64,000 nucleotides of DNA from Buttiauxella brennerae ATCC 51605 (GCF_001654925.1 NZ_LXER01000032.1:216339-280338), one strand, 5' to 3'; counted from the stretch's first letter, positions 38,979 through 49,982 are shown. Notes: a model not told the origin generated them from the sequence alone. Numbers and translations: made by a program.

Positions 38979-40168
38979 TGACCGACCAAATCCTGAGCGC
39001 ACGCCCAGGCTGAACTCCAGGCCCACTGGAAATTATACCCGCCTAACCAACCACTTACGTCCATCACTTCACCGATGAAATAAAGGCCCGGCACGTTGCG
39101 TGCTTCCATGGTGCGTGAACTGAGTTCTTTAGTATCCACCCCACCCAGCGTGACTTCTGCGGTACGGTAACCTTCGGTGCCGTTAGGCTGCACTTGCCAG
39201 GCTTGCAGGGTTTCAACCAGCTCACTTTGTTGACGCACGTTAAGCTGCTTAAGCGTGACATCGGGAATTTGCCCAAGTTGTTGCAGGCACTCTACCAGGC
39301 GTTTTGGTAACACCATCGCCAGAGTGTTTTTCAGGCTTTGGTTCGGGTGGCTGGTGCGCTGTTCGTTCAGCAATGCGTCCAGATCGGTATCAGGAAGTAA
39401 GTTAACGCTCACAAACTCACCAGGCTGCCAGTAACTGGAAAGCTGCAATACCGCAGGGCCAGACAAGCCTCGGTGGGTGAACAGCAAACTTTCACGGAAA
39501 CTCACGCCATTCTCAGCGGTGATAACCGACGGCACAGAAACGCCAGACAATACCTGTAATTGTTCGAGTAGCGGTTTATGCAGGGTAAATGGCACCAGGC
39601 CCGCACGCGTTGGCAGCAGATTCAAACCAAACTGCTCGGCAACTTTATAACCAAAAGGCGTTGCCCCAAGGCCCGGCATGGAAAGTCCACCCGTTGCGAT
39701 GACCAATTTTGCCGCTTGCACGCTGTCGCCATTTAATTGGATGGTATAGCCGTTTTCATCACGTTCTATGCCCAGCACTTCGCTGCGCAGGCGGATAGTG
39801 ACTTGCCCTTTGTCACATTCTGCAACCAGCATGTCGACGATTTGCTGTGCTGAGTCGTCGCAGAAAAGTTGGCCAAGGGTTTTCTCATGCCACGCGATAC
39901 CGTGCTTACCGACCATGTCGATAAAATCCCACTGCGTATAACGCGCAAGAGCAGATTTGCAAAAATGAGGGTTTTGGCTGAGATAGGCGGCAGGTTCGAT
40001 ATAAAGGTTAGTAAAGTTGCAACGCCCGCCACCCGACATCAGGATTTTACGGCCTGGTTTTTTACCGTTATCAATAAGCAGCACTCGGCTACCTGCCTGT
40101 CCAGCCATCGCTGCACAGAACATTCCTGCGGCACCTGCACCAATAATAACGGCATCAAACTTTCCCAC
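38975..40168 (-). CDS. yhiN: BaiN/HI0933-family FAD-binding oxidoreductase YhiN
   Basis: Flavoprotein of 397 aa. The N-terminal dinucleotide fold is VIIGAGAAGMFCAAMAG, followed by the family motif GRKILMSGGGRCNFTN. The C-terminal motif GLYFIGEVMDVSGWLGGYNFQWAWSSAWACA also contacts FAD. It matches E. coli YhiN and lies divergent to pitA as in K-12. Physiological substrate unknown. Confidence 0.95.
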   Translation of the reverse strand: MGKFDAVIIGAGAAGMFCAAMAGQAGSRVLLIDNGKKPGRKILMSGGGRCNFTNLYIEPAAYLSQNPHFCKSALARYTQWDFIDMVGKHGIAWHEKTLGQLFCDDSAQQIVDMLVAECDKGQVTIRLRSEVLGIERDENGYTIQLNGDSVQAAKLVIATGGLSMPGLGATPFGYKVAEQFGLNLLPTRAGLVPFTLHKPLLEQLQVLSGVSVPSVITAENGVSFRESLLFTHRGLSGPAVLQLSSYWQPGEFVSVNLLPDTDLDALLNEQRTSHPNQSLKNTLAMVLPKRLVECLQQLGQIPDVTLKQLNVRQQSELVETLQAWQVQPNGTEGYRTAEVTLGGVDTKELSSRTMEARNVPGLYFIGEVMDVSGWLGGYNFQWAWSSAWACAQDLVGQ

Positions 40169-40397
40169 GACCTACTCCCGACTATGCTTAATGCAAGGAA
40201 TTGTAAAGATAGCGGGCTGGACGCACCAGCTAAATGCGTCTTAACAATTGCAGGTGATTGAAAATAAATATGTAAATCTTTTCAATGTTTGACTCAACAG
40301 GGACAAACATCAAGAAAAGTCCATATTTCTGTTGGCGCATTACGGAGTTGTCTTACATAATGCGCCGCGTTCATGTCCTCAAAATGGCGTAACGTCT

Positions 40398-41900
40398 ATG
40401 GAATTTCTGTTTAACGGCCTGGATCTTCATACCGGGCTTTTGCTATTACTTGCTCTGGCGTTTGTTCTCTTCTACGAAGCGATCAATGGCTTTCATGACA
40501 CTGCTAACGCAGTGGCAACCGTTATCTATACACGTGCAATGCGATCGCAACTCGCGGTGGCAATGGCGGCATTATTTAACTTCCTCGGCGTTCTGCTTGG
40601 TGGATTGAGTGTTGCGTATGCGATTGTGCATATGTTGCCAACCGATCTGCTATTGAACGTAGGGTCCGCACATGGCTTAGCCATGGTGTTCTCTATGTTA
40701 CTGGCCGCTATCATCTGGAACCTCGGCACCTGGTATTTTGGTCTGCCGGCATCCAGCTCCCATACGCTTATCGGTGCCATCATTGGTATTGGTTTGACGA
40801 ACGCACTGATGACCGGAACCTCGGTAGTCGATGCGCTGAATATCCCGAAAGTCATTGGGATCTTCATGTCGTTAATCCTTTCCCCAATCGTGGGTCTGGT
40901 GATTGCGGGCGGGTTAATCTTTTTGCTACGTCGCTACTGGAGCGGCACCAAAAAGCGCCGTCGTATCCACCTGACACCTGCCGAACGTGAAAAACAAGAC
41001 GGCAAGAAAAAGCCTCCATTCTGGACTCGGATCGCTCTGATTATCTCCGCTATTGGCGTGAGTTTCTCTCATGGTGCAAACGACGGTCAGAAAGGTATTG
41101 GCTTGATCATGCTGGTGCTGATTGGTGTAGCGCCTGCAGGCTTTGTGGTGAACATGAATGCTTCTGGATACGACATTGCTCGTACCCGTGATGCCATCAC
41201 CCACCTTGAGCAGTACTACGCGCAGCATGGCGATGTGATTAAGCATGTTGTTGATCTCAATCCAGCTATCCCGACCCCTGAAGAAGTGAAGGGCCAGGAC
41301 AAACCTGCTGAGTTCCATTGCGATGCCAGCCGCGCCATTCTTGCGGTTCAGGGCGCAAAAGCACTATTGGGTAACATCGACAGCTACGACAAGCTGAGCA
41401 TTGAGCAGCGCAGCCATATGCGCCGTCTGCTGCTTTGCATTTCAGATACTTCAGAGAAAGTTGCTGCTCTGCCGGAAACCAAACCGGACGATAAGCGCTT
41501 CCTGAAAGAGCTCAAAACTGACTTGCTGTATACCATCGAGTACGCACCAATCTGGATTATCATGGCGGTTGCTCTGGCACTCGGCCTCGGTACTATGATT
41601 GGCTGGCGTCGTGTGGCGACAACTATCGGTGAGAAGATTGGTAAGAAAGGCATGACGTATGCGCAGGGTATGTCCGCGCAGATGACAGCCGCCGTCTCCA
41701 TTGGTATTGCGAGCTACACCGGTATGCCGGTTTCTACCACTCACGTGCTTTCTTCTTCCGTAGCGGGGACGATGGTTGTTGATGGTGGCGGTTTGCAGCG
41801 TAAAACGGTAACCAACATCCTGATGGCCTGGGTGTTCACTTTACCGGTGTCGATTCTGCTTTCTGGTTCTCTTTACTGGATTTCACTGCACTTTATTTAA
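40398..41900 (+). CDS. pitA: Low-affinity phosphate/metal symporter PitA
   Basis: Phosphate transporter of 500 aa that imports metal-phosphate complexes with protons. About ten hydrophobic segments. The two PHO4 repeats are visible as [21 protein letters not shown] near the N-terminus and [14 protein letters not shown] in the middle. The central hydrophilic loop (about 285-385) differs most from E. coli. The ATG at 40398 gives [13 protein letters not shown], aligned with the E. coli start; its ribosome binding site is weak. Confidence 0.95.
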   Translation: MEFLFNGLDLHTGLLLLLALAFVLFYEAINGFHDTANAVATVIYTRAMRSQLAVAMAALFNFLGVLLGGLSVAYAIVHMLPTDLLLNVGSAHGLAMVFSMLLAAIIWNLGTWYFGLPASSSHTLIGAIIGIGLTNALMTGTSVVDALNIPKVIGIFMSLILSPIVGLVIAGGLIFLLRRYWSGTKKRRRIHLTPAEREKQDGKKKPPFWTRIALIISAIGVSFSHGANDGQKGIGLIMLVLIGVAPAGFVVNMNASGYDIARTRDAITHLEQYYAQHGDVIKHVVDLNPAIPTPEEVKGQDKPAEFHCDASRAILAVQGAKALLGNIDSYDKLSIEQRSHMRRLLLCISDTSEKVAALPETKPDDKRFLKELKTDLLYTIEYAPIWIIMAVALALGLGTMIGWRRVATTIGEKIGKKGMTYAQGMSAQMTAAVSIGIASYTGMPVSTTHVLSSSVAGTMVVDGGGLQRKTVTNILMAWVFTLPVSILLSGSLYWISLHFI

Positions 41901-41924
41901 GTGCGGTGTCGTCACCAAAAAGCA

Positions 41925-41957
41925 AAAAGCGGGTCAGTTTACTGGCCCGCTTTTTTT
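41925..41957. terminator. Terminator between pitA and uspB
   Basis: GCGGGTCAGT and ACTGGCCCGC form a 10-bp stem with one mismatch, flanked by A5 on the left and T7 on the right. It serves pitA and, on the other strand, uspB. Confidence 0.88.
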
Positions 41958-41974
41958 ATACGCTGCTTAAATCA

Positions 41975-42310
41975 CTAGTGCCAAAGCATTAAACCAATCA
42001 AACTTATTACGACTAATCCACACAAAGCACTGGTCAAAATAAACTGGCGGCGCAGACGTTCACAGCGGCGGATAAACTCGTCATCGTGATGATCGAGATA
42101 TCGCTGGGCGTAGATATAACTCACTAAGCGGATCTGTTTGCTGGGCTGGCCGTGAGAGGTAAAAAAACCGCCTCCATCGACGTATTGGTACAACAACGGA
42201 TCGCACCCGCGTAATACCACCAGCAGCGCGCGCAAAGATGAGTAATAGCGCGCCATATTCACAACACAAACTACACAAAGCGCCCAAAAAAGCGCGACGG
42301 TGCTGATCAT
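41975..42310 (-). CDS. uspB: Universal stress protein B UspB
   Basis: Inner-membrane protein of 111 aa with one hydrophobic segment at each end ([38 protein letters not shown]). In E. coli it is sigma-S dependent and affects ethanol tolerance in stationary phase. The ATG at 42310 matches E. coli; a second ATG lies directly before it after GGGAGGGG. Divergent from uspA. Confidence 0.94.
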   Translation of the reverse strand: MISTVALFWALCVVCVVNMARYYSSLRALLVVLRGCDPLLYQYVDGGGFFTSHGQPSKQIRLVSYIYAQRYLDHHDDEFIRRCERLRRQFILTSALCGLVVISLIGLMLWH

Positions 42311-42422
42311 CATAATTCCCCTCCCGGTGAAGCCCCAGAACATCACTCCAGGGCAACCGCTCACCCCGAAAACCAGAAAGACCGTTCAGCGAGCCCAAAA
42401 AGCCGATCCGGCTCACATGACT

Positions 42423-42548
42423 ATACCCAATGGATTTCGAGTGGCAGGCAGGCGGCAAGATAATGAGTCCCGATGCGCTTACACGAGTAAGTGATTCGGG
42501 CGATTGAACGCAGCCAACGCACATGCAACTTGAAAGACGACGGGTATA
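42423..42548. repeat. ERIC (IRU) element between uspB and uspA
   Basis: Full copy of about 126 bp bounded by TATACCC and GGGTATA. It contains GGCAGGCGGCAAG, CTTACACGAGTAAGTGATTC and CGCAGCCAACGCACATGCAA. The gap 42311-42801 (491 bp) otherwise holds AT-rich DNA with a possible uspA -35 TTGACG at 42665-42670 and no gene. Confidence 0.9.
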
Positions 42549-42801
42549 TTCCGGAACGGCTTATTTAATAGTGTAGGAGATCCGTTCATTTTTTTTCCAC
42601 ATCGTTAATCTTTATCAAAGCTATAACGTCCATTTAGGACTTCAATGTATACAGTGGTGGCACGTTGACGATTTCTATCATTCGCTATAGGGTAGAAATA
42701 TCATCTACAATTTAGGTCTTTACACGCGGGTAGCACCGATGAAGTCTATCTTGTTACCCGACCAGGCTGGTCATCGACAACTTATGGAAGGAGTAAAATA
42801 T

Positions 42802-43239
42802 ATGGCTTACAAACACATTCTGATCGCGGTAGACCTCTCCCCGGAGAGCAAAGTACTGGTGGAAAAAGCCGTGTCTATGGCTCGTCCATACAACGCGAAA
42901 GTTTCCCTGATTCATGTTGATGTAAATTACTCCGATCTCTACACCGGATTGATTGATGTCAATCTGGGCGATATGCAAAAACGCATTTCTGAAGAAACTC
43001 ACCACGCATTGAGCGAGTTATCCACTGGTGCAGGTTACCCAATTACTGAAACACTGAGTGGCAGCGGCGATCTTGGCCAGGTACTGGTCGATGCCATTAA
43101 AAAGTACGATATGGATTTAGTGGTTTGCGGCCACCACCAGGATTTCTGGAGCAAGCTGATGTCCTCCGCACGCCAGCTTATCAACACCGTACATGTTGAT
43201 ATGTTGATTGTTCCACTGCGTGACGAAGACGAAGATTAA
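42802..43239 (+). CDS. uspA: Universal stress global response protein UspA
   Basis: Cytoplasmic protein of 145 aa induced by starvation and many stresses. The N-terminus [19 protein letters not shown] and [40 protein letters not shown] match E. coli nearly residue for residue. Like E. coli UspA it lacks the G2xG9xG(S/T) ATP loop of the ATP-binding subgroup. The ATG at 42802 follows GGAAGGAG. Confidence 0.97.
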   Translation: MAYKHILIAVDLSPESKVLVEKAVSMARPYNAKVSLIHVDVNYSDLYTGLIDVNLGDMQKRISEETHHALSELSTGAGYPITETLSGSGDLGQVLVDAIKKYDMDLVVCGHHQDFWSKLMSSARQLINTVHVDMLIVPLRDEDED

Positions 43240-43254
43240 GTTTAGAACGTTTAA

Positions 43255-43337
43255 GCCCTCACCCTAACCCTCTCCCCCAGGAGAGGGAAAAGTATGGTTT
43301 CCCCCTCGCCCTCAGGGAGAGGGTCGGGGTGAGGGTT
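43255..43337. repeat. CCCTCWCCC palindromic repeat pair between uspA and rsmJ
   Basis: Same family as 4133-4217: CCCTCACCCTAACCCTCTCC, then GAGAGGG, a short spacer, then CCCTCGCCCTCAGGGAGAGG and GGGTGAGGG. It lies between convergent genes and no other terminator is seen there, so it probably ends both. Confidence 0.75.
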
Positions 43338-43339
43338 GT

Positions 43340-44092
43340 TCAAACCGCCGTACCCGAATAAATATCAAAACGGTGGCCTTTGGTGACCACAGCGTTATGC
43401 GTTTCCACACCACCGAGCGGTGGCGCGTAGTCCGGGCGTTTCACAACCACACGTTTTGTCGCCAGCTTTTGCGCAGGCAACAGCAAACCGTCTGCATCTT
43501 CGTCCGGCCCCACCAGCGACTGAAACACACGCATCTCTTTCTTCACCAGCGCGCTTTTCTGCTTATGCGGGAACATCGGGTCGAGATACACCACTTCCGG
43601 GCGCGGTGTGATATCGCTTAACGCCGTCAGGCTGGACGCGTGAATCAACTGCAAACGCTCCTGCAACCAGCCGCCGATTTCTGCATCCTGATACCCTCGG
43701 CGCAAGCCGTCATCGAGCAAAGCCGCAACCACCGGGTTACGCTCTAACATTCGCACCCGACAGCCCACAGACGCCAGGACAAACGCATCACGCCCAAGCC
43801 CGGCCGTGGCATCCACGACACTCGGCAGATAACCGCTTTTGATGCCAACCGCTTTTGCCACCGCTTCGCCACGCCCACCGCCAAACTTGCGGCGATGCGC
43901 CATCGCACCCGAAACAAAATCGACAAAAATGCCGCCCAGTTTTGGCTCATCGCGCTTGCGCAATTCCAGATGGTCCGGCGTTAATACCAGCGCCATCAGC
44001 GAGTCTTCGTCGTGCTCAAGACCCCAGCGTTCGCTCAAAAGTGATAAGGCGCCGGAGTCGGCGCCTGATTCAGTTAGTAAACAGATTTTCAC
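43340..44092 (-). CDS. rsmJ: 16S rRNA m2G1516 methyltransferase RsmJ
   Basis: SAM-dependent methyltransferase of 250 aa (YhiQ), the same length as E. coli, methylating G1516 of 16S rRNA. The SAM motif is [19 protein letters not shown] (about 105-123), and the catalytic DPMF is in [12 protein letters not shown]. It is 8 bp after prlC and cotranscribed with it, so it is probably heat induced along with prlC. Confidence 0.96.
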   Translation of the reverse strand: MKICLLTESGADSGALSLLSERWGLEHDEDSLMALVLTPDHLELRKRDEPKLGGIFVDFVSGAMAHRRKFGGGRGEAVAKAVGIKSGYLPSVVDATAGLGRDAFVLASVGCRVRMLERNPVVAALLDDGLRRGYQDAEIGGWLQERLQLIHASSLTALSDITPRPEVVYLDPMFPHKQKSALVKKEMRVFQSLVGPDEDADGLLLPAQKLATKRVVVKRPDYAPPLGGVETHNAVVTKGHRFDIYSGTAV

Positions 44093-44100
44093 AGAATGAC

Positions 44101-46143
44101 TTAGCCCTTGATACCGTAATGAGCCAGCATCGCATCGAGCTGAGGCTCGCGGCCACGGAAGCGTTTGAACAGCTCCATTGGCTCTTCTGAACCGCCACGG
44201 GTCAGGATGTTATCAAGGAATGACTGGCCGGTTTCGCGGTTGAAAATACCCTCTTCTTCAAAGCGCGAGAACGCATCGGCTGCCAGCACATCGGCCCACA
44301 GGTAGCTGTAATAACCCGCTGCATAACCACCTGCAAAGATGTGGCTGAAGGCGTGTGGGAAACGGCCCCATTTCGGTGACGGCACAACCGCAACCAGCTT
44401 CTTGATTTCATATAGAGTTTCCAGCACTTTCGCGCCTTGCTCCGGGTTGAATTCAGCATGCAGGCGGAAGTCGAACAGGCCAAACTCCAGCTGACGCAGA
44501 ATAAACAGCGCCGCCTGGTAGTTTTTCGCCGCCAGCATTTTATCGAGCAGCTCTTTTGGCAGCGGTTCGCCGGTTTCGAAATGGCCGGAGATAAACGCCA
44601 GTGCATCCGGCTCCCAGCACCAGTTTTCCATAAACTGGCTTGGCAGTTCGACCGCATCCCACGGCACACCGTTAATGCCAGAAACACCCGCCGTTTCGAC
44701 TTTGGTCAGCATATGGTGCAAACCGTGGCCGAACTCATGGAAGAGGGTGATCACTTCGTCATGAGTAAACAGCGCAGGCTTGCCGCTAACCGGGCGGTTA
44801 AAGTTACAGGTCAGGTAAGCGACGGGTTTTTGCAGCGATCCGTCAGCTTTTCGCATCTGGCCAACGCAATCGTCCATCCATGCCCCACCGCGTTTATTTT
44901 CACGCGCATACAGGTCGAGATAGAAGCTGCCGCGCAGGTCGCCAGTCTCGTCATACAGCTCGAAGAAACGCACATCCGAATGCCAGACATCGATGTCTTT
45001 ACGCTCTTTCGCAGTGATGCCGTAAATGCGCTTCACTACTTCAAACAGGCCGTTTACCGCGCGGTCTTCCGGGAAGTACGGGCGCAACTGCTCATCGCTG
45101 ATGCTGTACAGATGCTGTTTCTGTTTTTCGCTGTAATAGGTGATGTCCCAGGGTTCCAGTTCATCAACGTTAAATTCTTTTTTGGTGAATGCACGCAGTT
45201 GCGCCAGTTCCGCTTCGCCCTGTGGGCGCGCACGTTTCGCCAGATCGGTTAAGAACTCCAGAACCTGCTGCGGGTTTTCGGCCATTTTGGTGGCGAGAGA
45301 TTTTTCTGCATAGTTGCCAAAGCCCAGCAGCTCTGCCAGCTCGTGGCGCAGTGCCAGAATCTCTTCCATCACCGGGGTGTTATCCCATTTGCCTGCGTTC
45401 GGGCCTTGATCGGAGGCGCGAGTGGCATAAGCGCGATACATCTCTTCACGCAGTTCGCGGTTGTCGCAGTAAGTGAGTACTGGCAAATAGCTTGGAATAT
45501 CCAGCGTCAGCAACCAGCCATCTTGCTCTTTGGCTTCTGCCTGAGCACGTGCGGCGGCCAGCGCACTTTCCGGCATACCCGAAAGTTGTGCTTCGTCGGT
45601 AATCAGTTTCGTCCAGCCCTGAGTCGCATCCAGCACGTTGTTGCTGTAGGTCGAACCCAGTTCAGACAAGCGCGCAGCGATTTCGCCGTAACGCTTCTGT
45701 TTTTCTTCCGGCAAGCCAATGCCAGACAGCTCGAAGTCACGCAGTGCGTTATCAACAGCCTTTTTCTCAGCCATGCTGAGATCGGCGTAAAACGCACCAT
45801 CACGCAGGTTACGATATGCCTGATAAAGCCCTTCGTTCTGGCCAACCCAGGTGCTGTATTCAGACAGCAACGGCAGCGTTTGCTCATAGGCTTCACGCAG
45901 TTCTGGGCTGTTTTGTACCGAATTCAGGTGGCTGACCGGGGAGAAAATGCGCCCCAGGCGGTCGTCCACTTCAGCCAGCGGCTGGCAAAGATTATCCCAG
46001 TTATAAGGCGCACCCTGTGCCACCACGCTTTCGACTTTTACGCGGCAATCATCCAGCGCTTGCTGCACGGCTGGCACGATATGTTCAGGTTTAAGAGCGG
46101 AAAACGGCGGCAGATCGAAAGGCGTTAACAATGGATTGGTCAT
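44101..46143 (-). CDS. prlC: Oligopeptidase A PrlC (M3 metallopeptidase)
   Basis: Cytoplasmic zinc oligopeptidase of 680 aa that degrades signal peptides and other short peptides. The zinc motif HEFGH lies in [15 protein letters not shown] near residue 470, with the downstream third ligand in the [10 protein letters not shown] region. The ATG at 46143 gives [12 protein letters not shown] as in E. coli. Upstream is a sigma-32-like promoter, in line with heat induction reported for the enteric opdA/prlC operon. Confidence 0.97.
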   Translation of the reverse strand: MTNPLLTPFDLPPFSALKPEHIVPAVQQALDDCRVKVESVVAQGAPYNWDNLCQPLAEVDDRLGRIFSPVSHLNSVQNSPELREAYEQTLPLLSEYSTWVGQNEGLYQAYRNLRDGAFYADLSMAEKKAVDNALRDFELSGIGLPEEKQKRYGEIAARLSELGSTYSNNVLDATQGWTKLITDEAQLSGMPESALAAARAQAEAKEQDGWLLTLDIPSYLPVLTYCDNRELREEMYRAYATRASDQGPNAGKWDNTPVMEEILALRHELAELLGFGNYAEKSLATKMAENPQQVLEFLTDLAKRARPQGEAELAQLRAFTKKEFNVDELEPWDITYYSEKQKQHLYSISDEQLRPYFPEDRAVNGLFEVVKRIYGITAKERKDIDVWHSDVRFFELYDETGDLRGSFYLDLYARENKRGGAWMDDCVGQMRKADGSLQKPVAYLTCNFNRPVSGKPALFTHDEVITLFHEFGHGLHHMLTKVETAGVSGINGVPWDAVELPSQFMENWCWEPDALAFISGHFETGEPLPKELLDKMLAAKNYQAALFILRQLEFGLFDFRLHAEFNPEQGAKVLETLYEIKKLVAVVPSPKWGRFPHAFSHIFAGGYAAGYYSYLWADVLAADAFSRFEEEGIFNRETGQSFLDNILTRGGSEEPMELFKRFRGREPQLDAMLAHYGIKG

Positions 46144-46207
46144 AAGCGCGGTTCCTGATGTCTGAGAAGTGGAGCGCATTGCGCGCTACAAAAGCAATCT
46201 TATTAAG

Positions 46208-46234
46208 ATGAGGCTTAGTGTAGTTAATTTCAAT
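46208..46234 (-). promoter_or_regulatory. Sigma-32-like promoter of prlC-rsmJ
   Basis: On the minus strand ATTGAA (46229-46234), a 15-base spacer and CCTCAT (46208-46213) fit the heat-shock consensus CTTGAA - 13 to 17 - CCCCAT with one mismatch in each box. It lies about 65 bp upstream of the prlC start. Confidence 0.6.
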
Positions 46235-46309
46235 GCCAGGCACGAAGCATAAGGCTGTATACTGTGCAGAATAGTTGTTCTTCTTTTGTCTTTGGAAACC
46301 CTTCAAGCC

Positions 46310-47152
46310 ATGCTCAGTTATCGCCACAGCTTTCACGCCGGCAACCACGCCGACGTACTGAAACACACCGTTCAAAGTCTGATCATCGAATCCTTAAAAG
46401 AGAAGGAAAAACCTTTTCTTTATCTGGATACTCATGCAGGCGCAGGCCGATACAAACTGAGCAGCGAGCATGCCGAGCGTACCGGTGAATACCTGGAAGG
46501 CATCGCCCGCATCTGGCAGCAAGATGATTTGCCAGCTGAGCTTGAAGCGTACATTGGTGCGGTTAAAGCCTATAACCACGGCGGCCAACTGCGTTACTAC
46601 CCAGGCTCCCCGCTGATTGCGCGCCAGCTTCTGCGTGAGCAAGACAGCCTGCAATTGACCGAACTTCACCCGTCGGATTTCCCGCTGCTGCGCTCTGAAT
46701 TCCAGAAAGACAACCGCGCACGCGTTGAACGCGCTGACGGTTATACCCAGCTGAAATCAAAACTGCCGCCGGCTTCCCGTCGTGGTCTGATTCTTATCGA
46801 CCCGCCGTATGAGATTAAAACCGATTACCAGGCCGTTGTGACGGGCATCAACGATGGCTACAAGCGTTTTGCCACCGGCACTTATGCGCTGTGGTACCCG
46901 GTTGTCATGCGCCAGCAAATCAAACGTATGCTGCGCGAACTGGAAGAAACCGGTATCCGCCGTATTCTGCAAATTGAACTGGCCGTGCTGCCGGATAGCG
47001 ACCGCCGTGGCATGACAGCTTCAGGCATGATTGTTATCAACCCGCCGTGGAAACTGGAACAGCAGATGGCTAACGTACTGCCGTGGCTGCATAAAACGCT
47101 GGTTCCTTCCGGCAATGGCTCGACCACGCTGAGCTGGGTTGTGCCTGAGTAA
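46310..47152 (+). CDS. rlmJ: 23S rRNA m6A2030 methyltransferase RlmJ
   Basis: N6-adenine methyltransferase of 280 aa (YhiR), the same length as E. coli. The N-terminus MLSYRHSFHAGNHADVLKHT is the family signature, THAGAGRY the SAM site, and IDPPYEIKTDY the DPPY catalytic motif. The ATG at 46310 matches E. coli; a start eight codons upstream is open but lacks support. Divergent from prlC. Confidence 0.96.
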   Translation: MLSYRHSFHAGNHADVLKHTVQSLIIESLKEKEKPFLYLDTHAGAGRYKLSSEHAERTGEYLEGIARIWQQDDLPAELEAYIGAVKAYNHGGQLRYYPGSPLIARQLLREQDSLQLTELHPSDFPLLRSEFQKDNRARVERADGYTQLKSKLPPASRRGLILIDPPYEIKTDYQAVVTGINDGYKRFATGTYALWYPVVMRQQIKRMLRELEETGIRRILQIELAVLPDSDRRGMTASGMIVINPPWKLEQQMANVLPWLHKTLVPSGNGSTTLSWVVPE

Positions 47153-47242
47153 TAGCTATCAGAGATATCGGTGGAACCTTTGCTCTAAAATTTCTCGGCG
47201 CGCTACAATCGCGAATATTTTTCGACTCATTAGGGAAACATC

Positions 47243-48595
47243 ATGACCAAACATTATGACTACCTCGCCATTGGCGGCGGCAGCGGCGGTATCGCCTCCA
47301 TTAACCGTGCGGCGATGTATGGGAAGAAATGCGCCCTGATTGAGGCGAAAGAGCTGGGCGGCACCTGCGTAAACGTGGGTTGCGTACCGAAAAAGGTCAT
47401 GTGGCATGCGGCACAAATCGCCGAGGCCATCCATAACTACGGCCCGGACTACGGTTTTGACACCACGGTGAATAAATTCGACTGGGACAAACTGATCGCC
47501 AGCCGTACCGCGTATATCGACCGCATCCACACCTCTTACGACAACGTTCTGGGTAAAAACAACGTTGACGTGATTCGTGGCTTTGCCAAATTTGTTGATG
47601 CACATACCGTTGAAGTGAATGGCGAAACCATCACCGCAGACCACATTCTGATTGCAACCGGTGGCCGTCCAAGCCGCCCGTCAATTCCAGGCGCGGAATA
47701 TGGTATTGATTCTGACGGTTTCTTCGCGCTGCCTGCTTTGCCAAAACGCATTGCGGTTGTGGGCGCAGGCTATATTGCCGTTGAAATCGCAGGTGTGGTT
47801 AACGCGCTGGGTTCAGAAACCCATCTGTTCGTGCGCCAGCACGCGCCGCTGCGTACTTTTGATCCACTGATTGTCGAAACCCTGTTGGAAGTGATTAACA
47901 CCGAAGGCCCAACGCTGCACACGCAAGCGGTGCCGAAAGCGGTGGTTAAAAATGCCGATGGCAGCCTGACGCTGCAACTGGAAGATAGCCGCTCTGAAAC
48001 GGTAGATTGCCTGATTTGGGCGATTGGCCGTCAGCCAGAAACCGACAACTTCAACCTGGCGGCGACGGGTGTGAAAACCAATGCCAAAGGCTACATTGAA
48101 GTCGATAAATTCCAGAACACCAACGTGCCGGGCATTTATGCCGTAGGTGATAACACCGGTGCTGTAGAACTGACACCTGTCGCGGTTGCCGCAGGTCGTC
48201 GCCTGTCTGAACGTCTGTTTAACAACAAGCCTGACGAGCATCTGGATTACAGCAACGTGCCAACCGTGGTGTTCAGTCACCCGCCAATCGGCACGGTCGG
48301 TTTAACCGAGCCACAAGCGCGTGAGCAGTACGGCGACGATAACGTGAAGGTGTATAAATCCTCTTTCACCGCCATGTACACCGCTGTGACATCGCACCGT
48401 CAGCCATGCCGCATGAAGCTGGTGTGCGCAGGCCCGGATGAGAAGATTGTCGGTATTCACGGCATCGGTTACGGCATGGATGAAATGCTGCAAGGCTTCG
48501 CGGTTGCACTGAAAATGGGCGCGACCAAGAAAGACTTCGATAACACCGTGGCGATTCACCCGACGGGTTCGGAAGAATTCGTTACTATGAGGTAG
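47243..48595 (+). CDS. gor: Glutathione reductase Gor
   Basis: FAD- and NADPH-dependent disulfide reductase of 450 aa that keeps glutathione reduced. The FAD fold is [15 protein letters not shown], the redox disulfide is [13 protein letters not shown] (Cys42/Cys47), the NADPH fold is [13 protein letters not shown], and the C-terminal catalytic His lies in [14 protein letters not shown]. In K-12 gor is followed by ars genes and the acid-fitness island, which are not seen here. Confidence 0.98.
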   Translation: MTKHYDYLAIGGGSGGIASINRAAMYGKKCALIEAKELGGTCVNVGCVPKKVMWHAAQIAEAIHNYGPDYGFDTTVNKFDWDKLIASRTAYIDRIHTSYDNVLGKNNVDVIRGFAKFVDAHTVEVNGETITADHILIATGGRPSRPSIPGAEYGIDSDGFFALPALPKRIAVVGAGYIAVEIAGVVNALGSETHLFVRQHAPLRTFDPLIVETLLEVINTEGPTLHTQAVPKAVVKNADGSLTLQLEDSRSETVDCLIWAIGRQPETDNFNLAATGVKTNAKGYIEVDKFQNTNVPGIYAVGDNTGAVELTPVAVAAGRRLSERLFNNKPDEHLDYSNVPTVVFSHPPIGTVGLTEPQAREQYGDDNVKVYKSSFTAMYTAVTSHRQPCRMKLVCAGPDEKIVGIHGIGYGMDEMLQGFAVALKMGATKKDFDNTVAIHPTGSEEFVTMR

Positions 48596-48620
48596 CTAAT
48601 CTCGATGTAATCGAATCTTA

Positions 48621-48650
48621 AAAAACTGACTGTAACAGGTCAGTTTTTTT
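48621..48650 (+). terminator. gor terminator
   Basis: AAAAACTGAC-TGTAACAG-GTCAGTTTTTTT forms a stem followed by a T-run, 25 bp after the gor stop. The rest of the gap up to 48853 is AT-rich and presumably carries the promoter of the next gene. Confidence 0.88.
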
Positions 48651-48853
48651 ATGTGCTTTTTCCAGGAACAATATCACCGAAAAGTTGATTCATTGCGGTT
48701 TCAAGTCATCGGAAAGCTTGTTTTTGCCACTCCCTGAATGATTTACGTAGGTTATAGTAATGAAATGTAACTATATATAAATAATATTGTATACCCACAA
48801 AATCATTGGTAGTTTGATTGCAGGAAAAACACAACAGAAACAAAGGGATAATA

Positions 48854-49306
48854 ATGAAAAAGCTACTTGGTATCGTGGGTACACTGATTCTGGTTTCAGG
48901 ATCTGCAATGGCTACGACCACACCTGACTGCGTCAAAGTAGACAAAGCGCAGATTGAAGGCTTGTTTGATAAATGGAACGATTCCCTGCAGACCGGTGAT
49001 GCTAAAAAAGTAGCAAATAATTATCTTAGCGATGCCGTATTGCTGCCGACTGTTTCCAATAAAGTTCGCCTGACTGACGCCGAGCGAGTGGATTATTTCG
49101 AGCACTTCTTAGAGAAGAAGCCGTTTGGCAAAATTGACAGCCGTACTGTGCGACTGGGTTGTAATAAAGCGGTAGATGCCGGGACTTACACCTTCACCTT
49201 CGCTGATAAATCCAAAGTCTCAGCGCGTTATACCTTCACTTACGCGTGGGATGGTAAAGAGTGGAAAATCTCTACCCACCACTCTTCTGCGATGCCAGAA
49301 GCATAA
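48854..49306 (+). CDS. Secreted SnoaL/NTF2-like (DUF4440-type) protein
   Basis: Exported protein of 150 aa. A signal peptide (MKKLLGIVGTLILVSGSAMA-TT) is followed by an NTF2-like domain: FDKWNDSLQTGDAKKVANNYLSDAVLLPTVSNK, then YFEHFLEKKPFGKIDSRTV, ending in YTFTYAWDGKEWKISTHHSSAMP. This pattern fits the SgcJ/CaMKII-association type of the fold. The mature protein has two Cys (in DCVKV and LGCNK) that could form a disulfide. The ATG at 48854 follows AAAGGGA. Enzymatic role unknown. Confidence 0.82.
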   Translation: MKKLLGIVGTLILVSGSAMATTTPDCVKVDKAQIEGLFDKWNDSLQTGDAKKVANNYLSDAVLLPTVSNKVRLTDAERVDYFEHFLEKKPFGKIDSRTVRLGCNKAVDAGTYTFTFADKSKVSARYTFTYAWDGKEWKISTHHSSAMPEA

Positions 49307-49344
49307 AACAACGGGTCGATAATCCCGCCAGTATTTCAGTTGAA

Positions 49345-49375
49345 GCCTCCGCATTTCAAATGCGGAGGCTTTTTC
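49345..49375 (+). terminator. Terminator after the SnoaL-like gene
   Basis: GCCTCCGCATTT-CAA-ATGCGGAGGC is a near-perfect stem followed by five T's, 39 bp past the stop. Confidence 0.92.
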
Positions 49376-49638
49376 TATAAGTGGCCATTCTAAAAACAAA
49401 GGCAGGTGAAAAGAATGTGCAGGCAAATAAAAGGAATAGAGCTCTAATAATCAAAAAAGCTAACCCATTAATTTTCATATACATGTGAGATAAAACTAAA
49501 GGAAACGCAAAGAAAAATATAATTTTATTTATTTGCTTACATTTAGACGCAAGTGGCAGAACTATACTATTCTGGTTTCAATCGTTTAAAATTGTATTTA
49601 TTCAAATTGCTTATCATTTATTTTCTAGGATATATCTC
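49376..49638. other. AT-rich intergenic region upstream of the secreted-protein pair
   Basis: No gene was seen. The stretch is markedly AT-rich compared with its neighbours. A -10-like TATACT lies at 49563-49568 and would place a promoter about 70 bp before the next start. The base bias is typical of H-NS-bound accessory DNA, which is an inference. Confidence 0.4.
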
Positions 49639-49902
49639 ATGAATAATAAAGCATCCACCTTATTAGGTGTTCTGGCAGGCACAATTTTGCTGTCTACTTT
49701 TTCTATCAGCACTGCCAATGCGACTCAACAAGGCCAACAACGCCGCGAAGCGCGTGACACTCGTCAGGATACCCGCGAGGATTCACGTCAGGAGAAGCGC
49801 GACTGTGTGGTTAGCAATGACCAAAGTAACCATGATTGCCGCCAGGACAAGCGCCAGAATAAACAAGATGGCCGTGAAGAAGCTCGAGACATCAAATATT
49901 AA
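49639..49902 (+). CDS. Small secreted Arg/Gln/Asp-rich protein, function unknown
   Basis: I do not recognise a characterised family. The 87-aa product has a signal peptide (hydrophobic LLGVLAGTILLSTFSIS, likely cut after TANA at about 27). The mature part of about 60 residues is almost all charged or polar, with repeated RQD/RED/RxEAR units (REARDTRQDTREDSRQEKRD; CRQDKRQNKQDGREEARD). Two Cys (56 and 67) bracket a short VVSNDQSNHD loop and could form a disulfide. The start follows TAGGATAT, a weak site. It lies 80 bp before a glycine-zipper gene on the same strand. Confidence 0.75.
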   Translation: MNNKASTLLGVLAGTILLSTFSISTANATQQGQQRREARDTRQDTREDSRQEKRDCVVSNDQSNHDCRQDKRQNKQDGREEARDIKY

Positions 49903-49982
49903 AACGGGTCTTTCACCGTCTCGAACAGAATAATAGTTAAGTGCAAAACATTACGCACTTTTATGTCCAGGAGGACAACTTA

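Noticed and set aside
42665-42691. Assigning a uspA promoter (TTGACG ... TATAGG)
   Set aside because: The spacer is only 15 bp, so the assignment is too weak to list as a feature.
44437-46128. Long plus-strand open frames (271 and 261 aa) opposite prlC
   Set aside because: Antisense shadows of prlC; products have no domain pattern.
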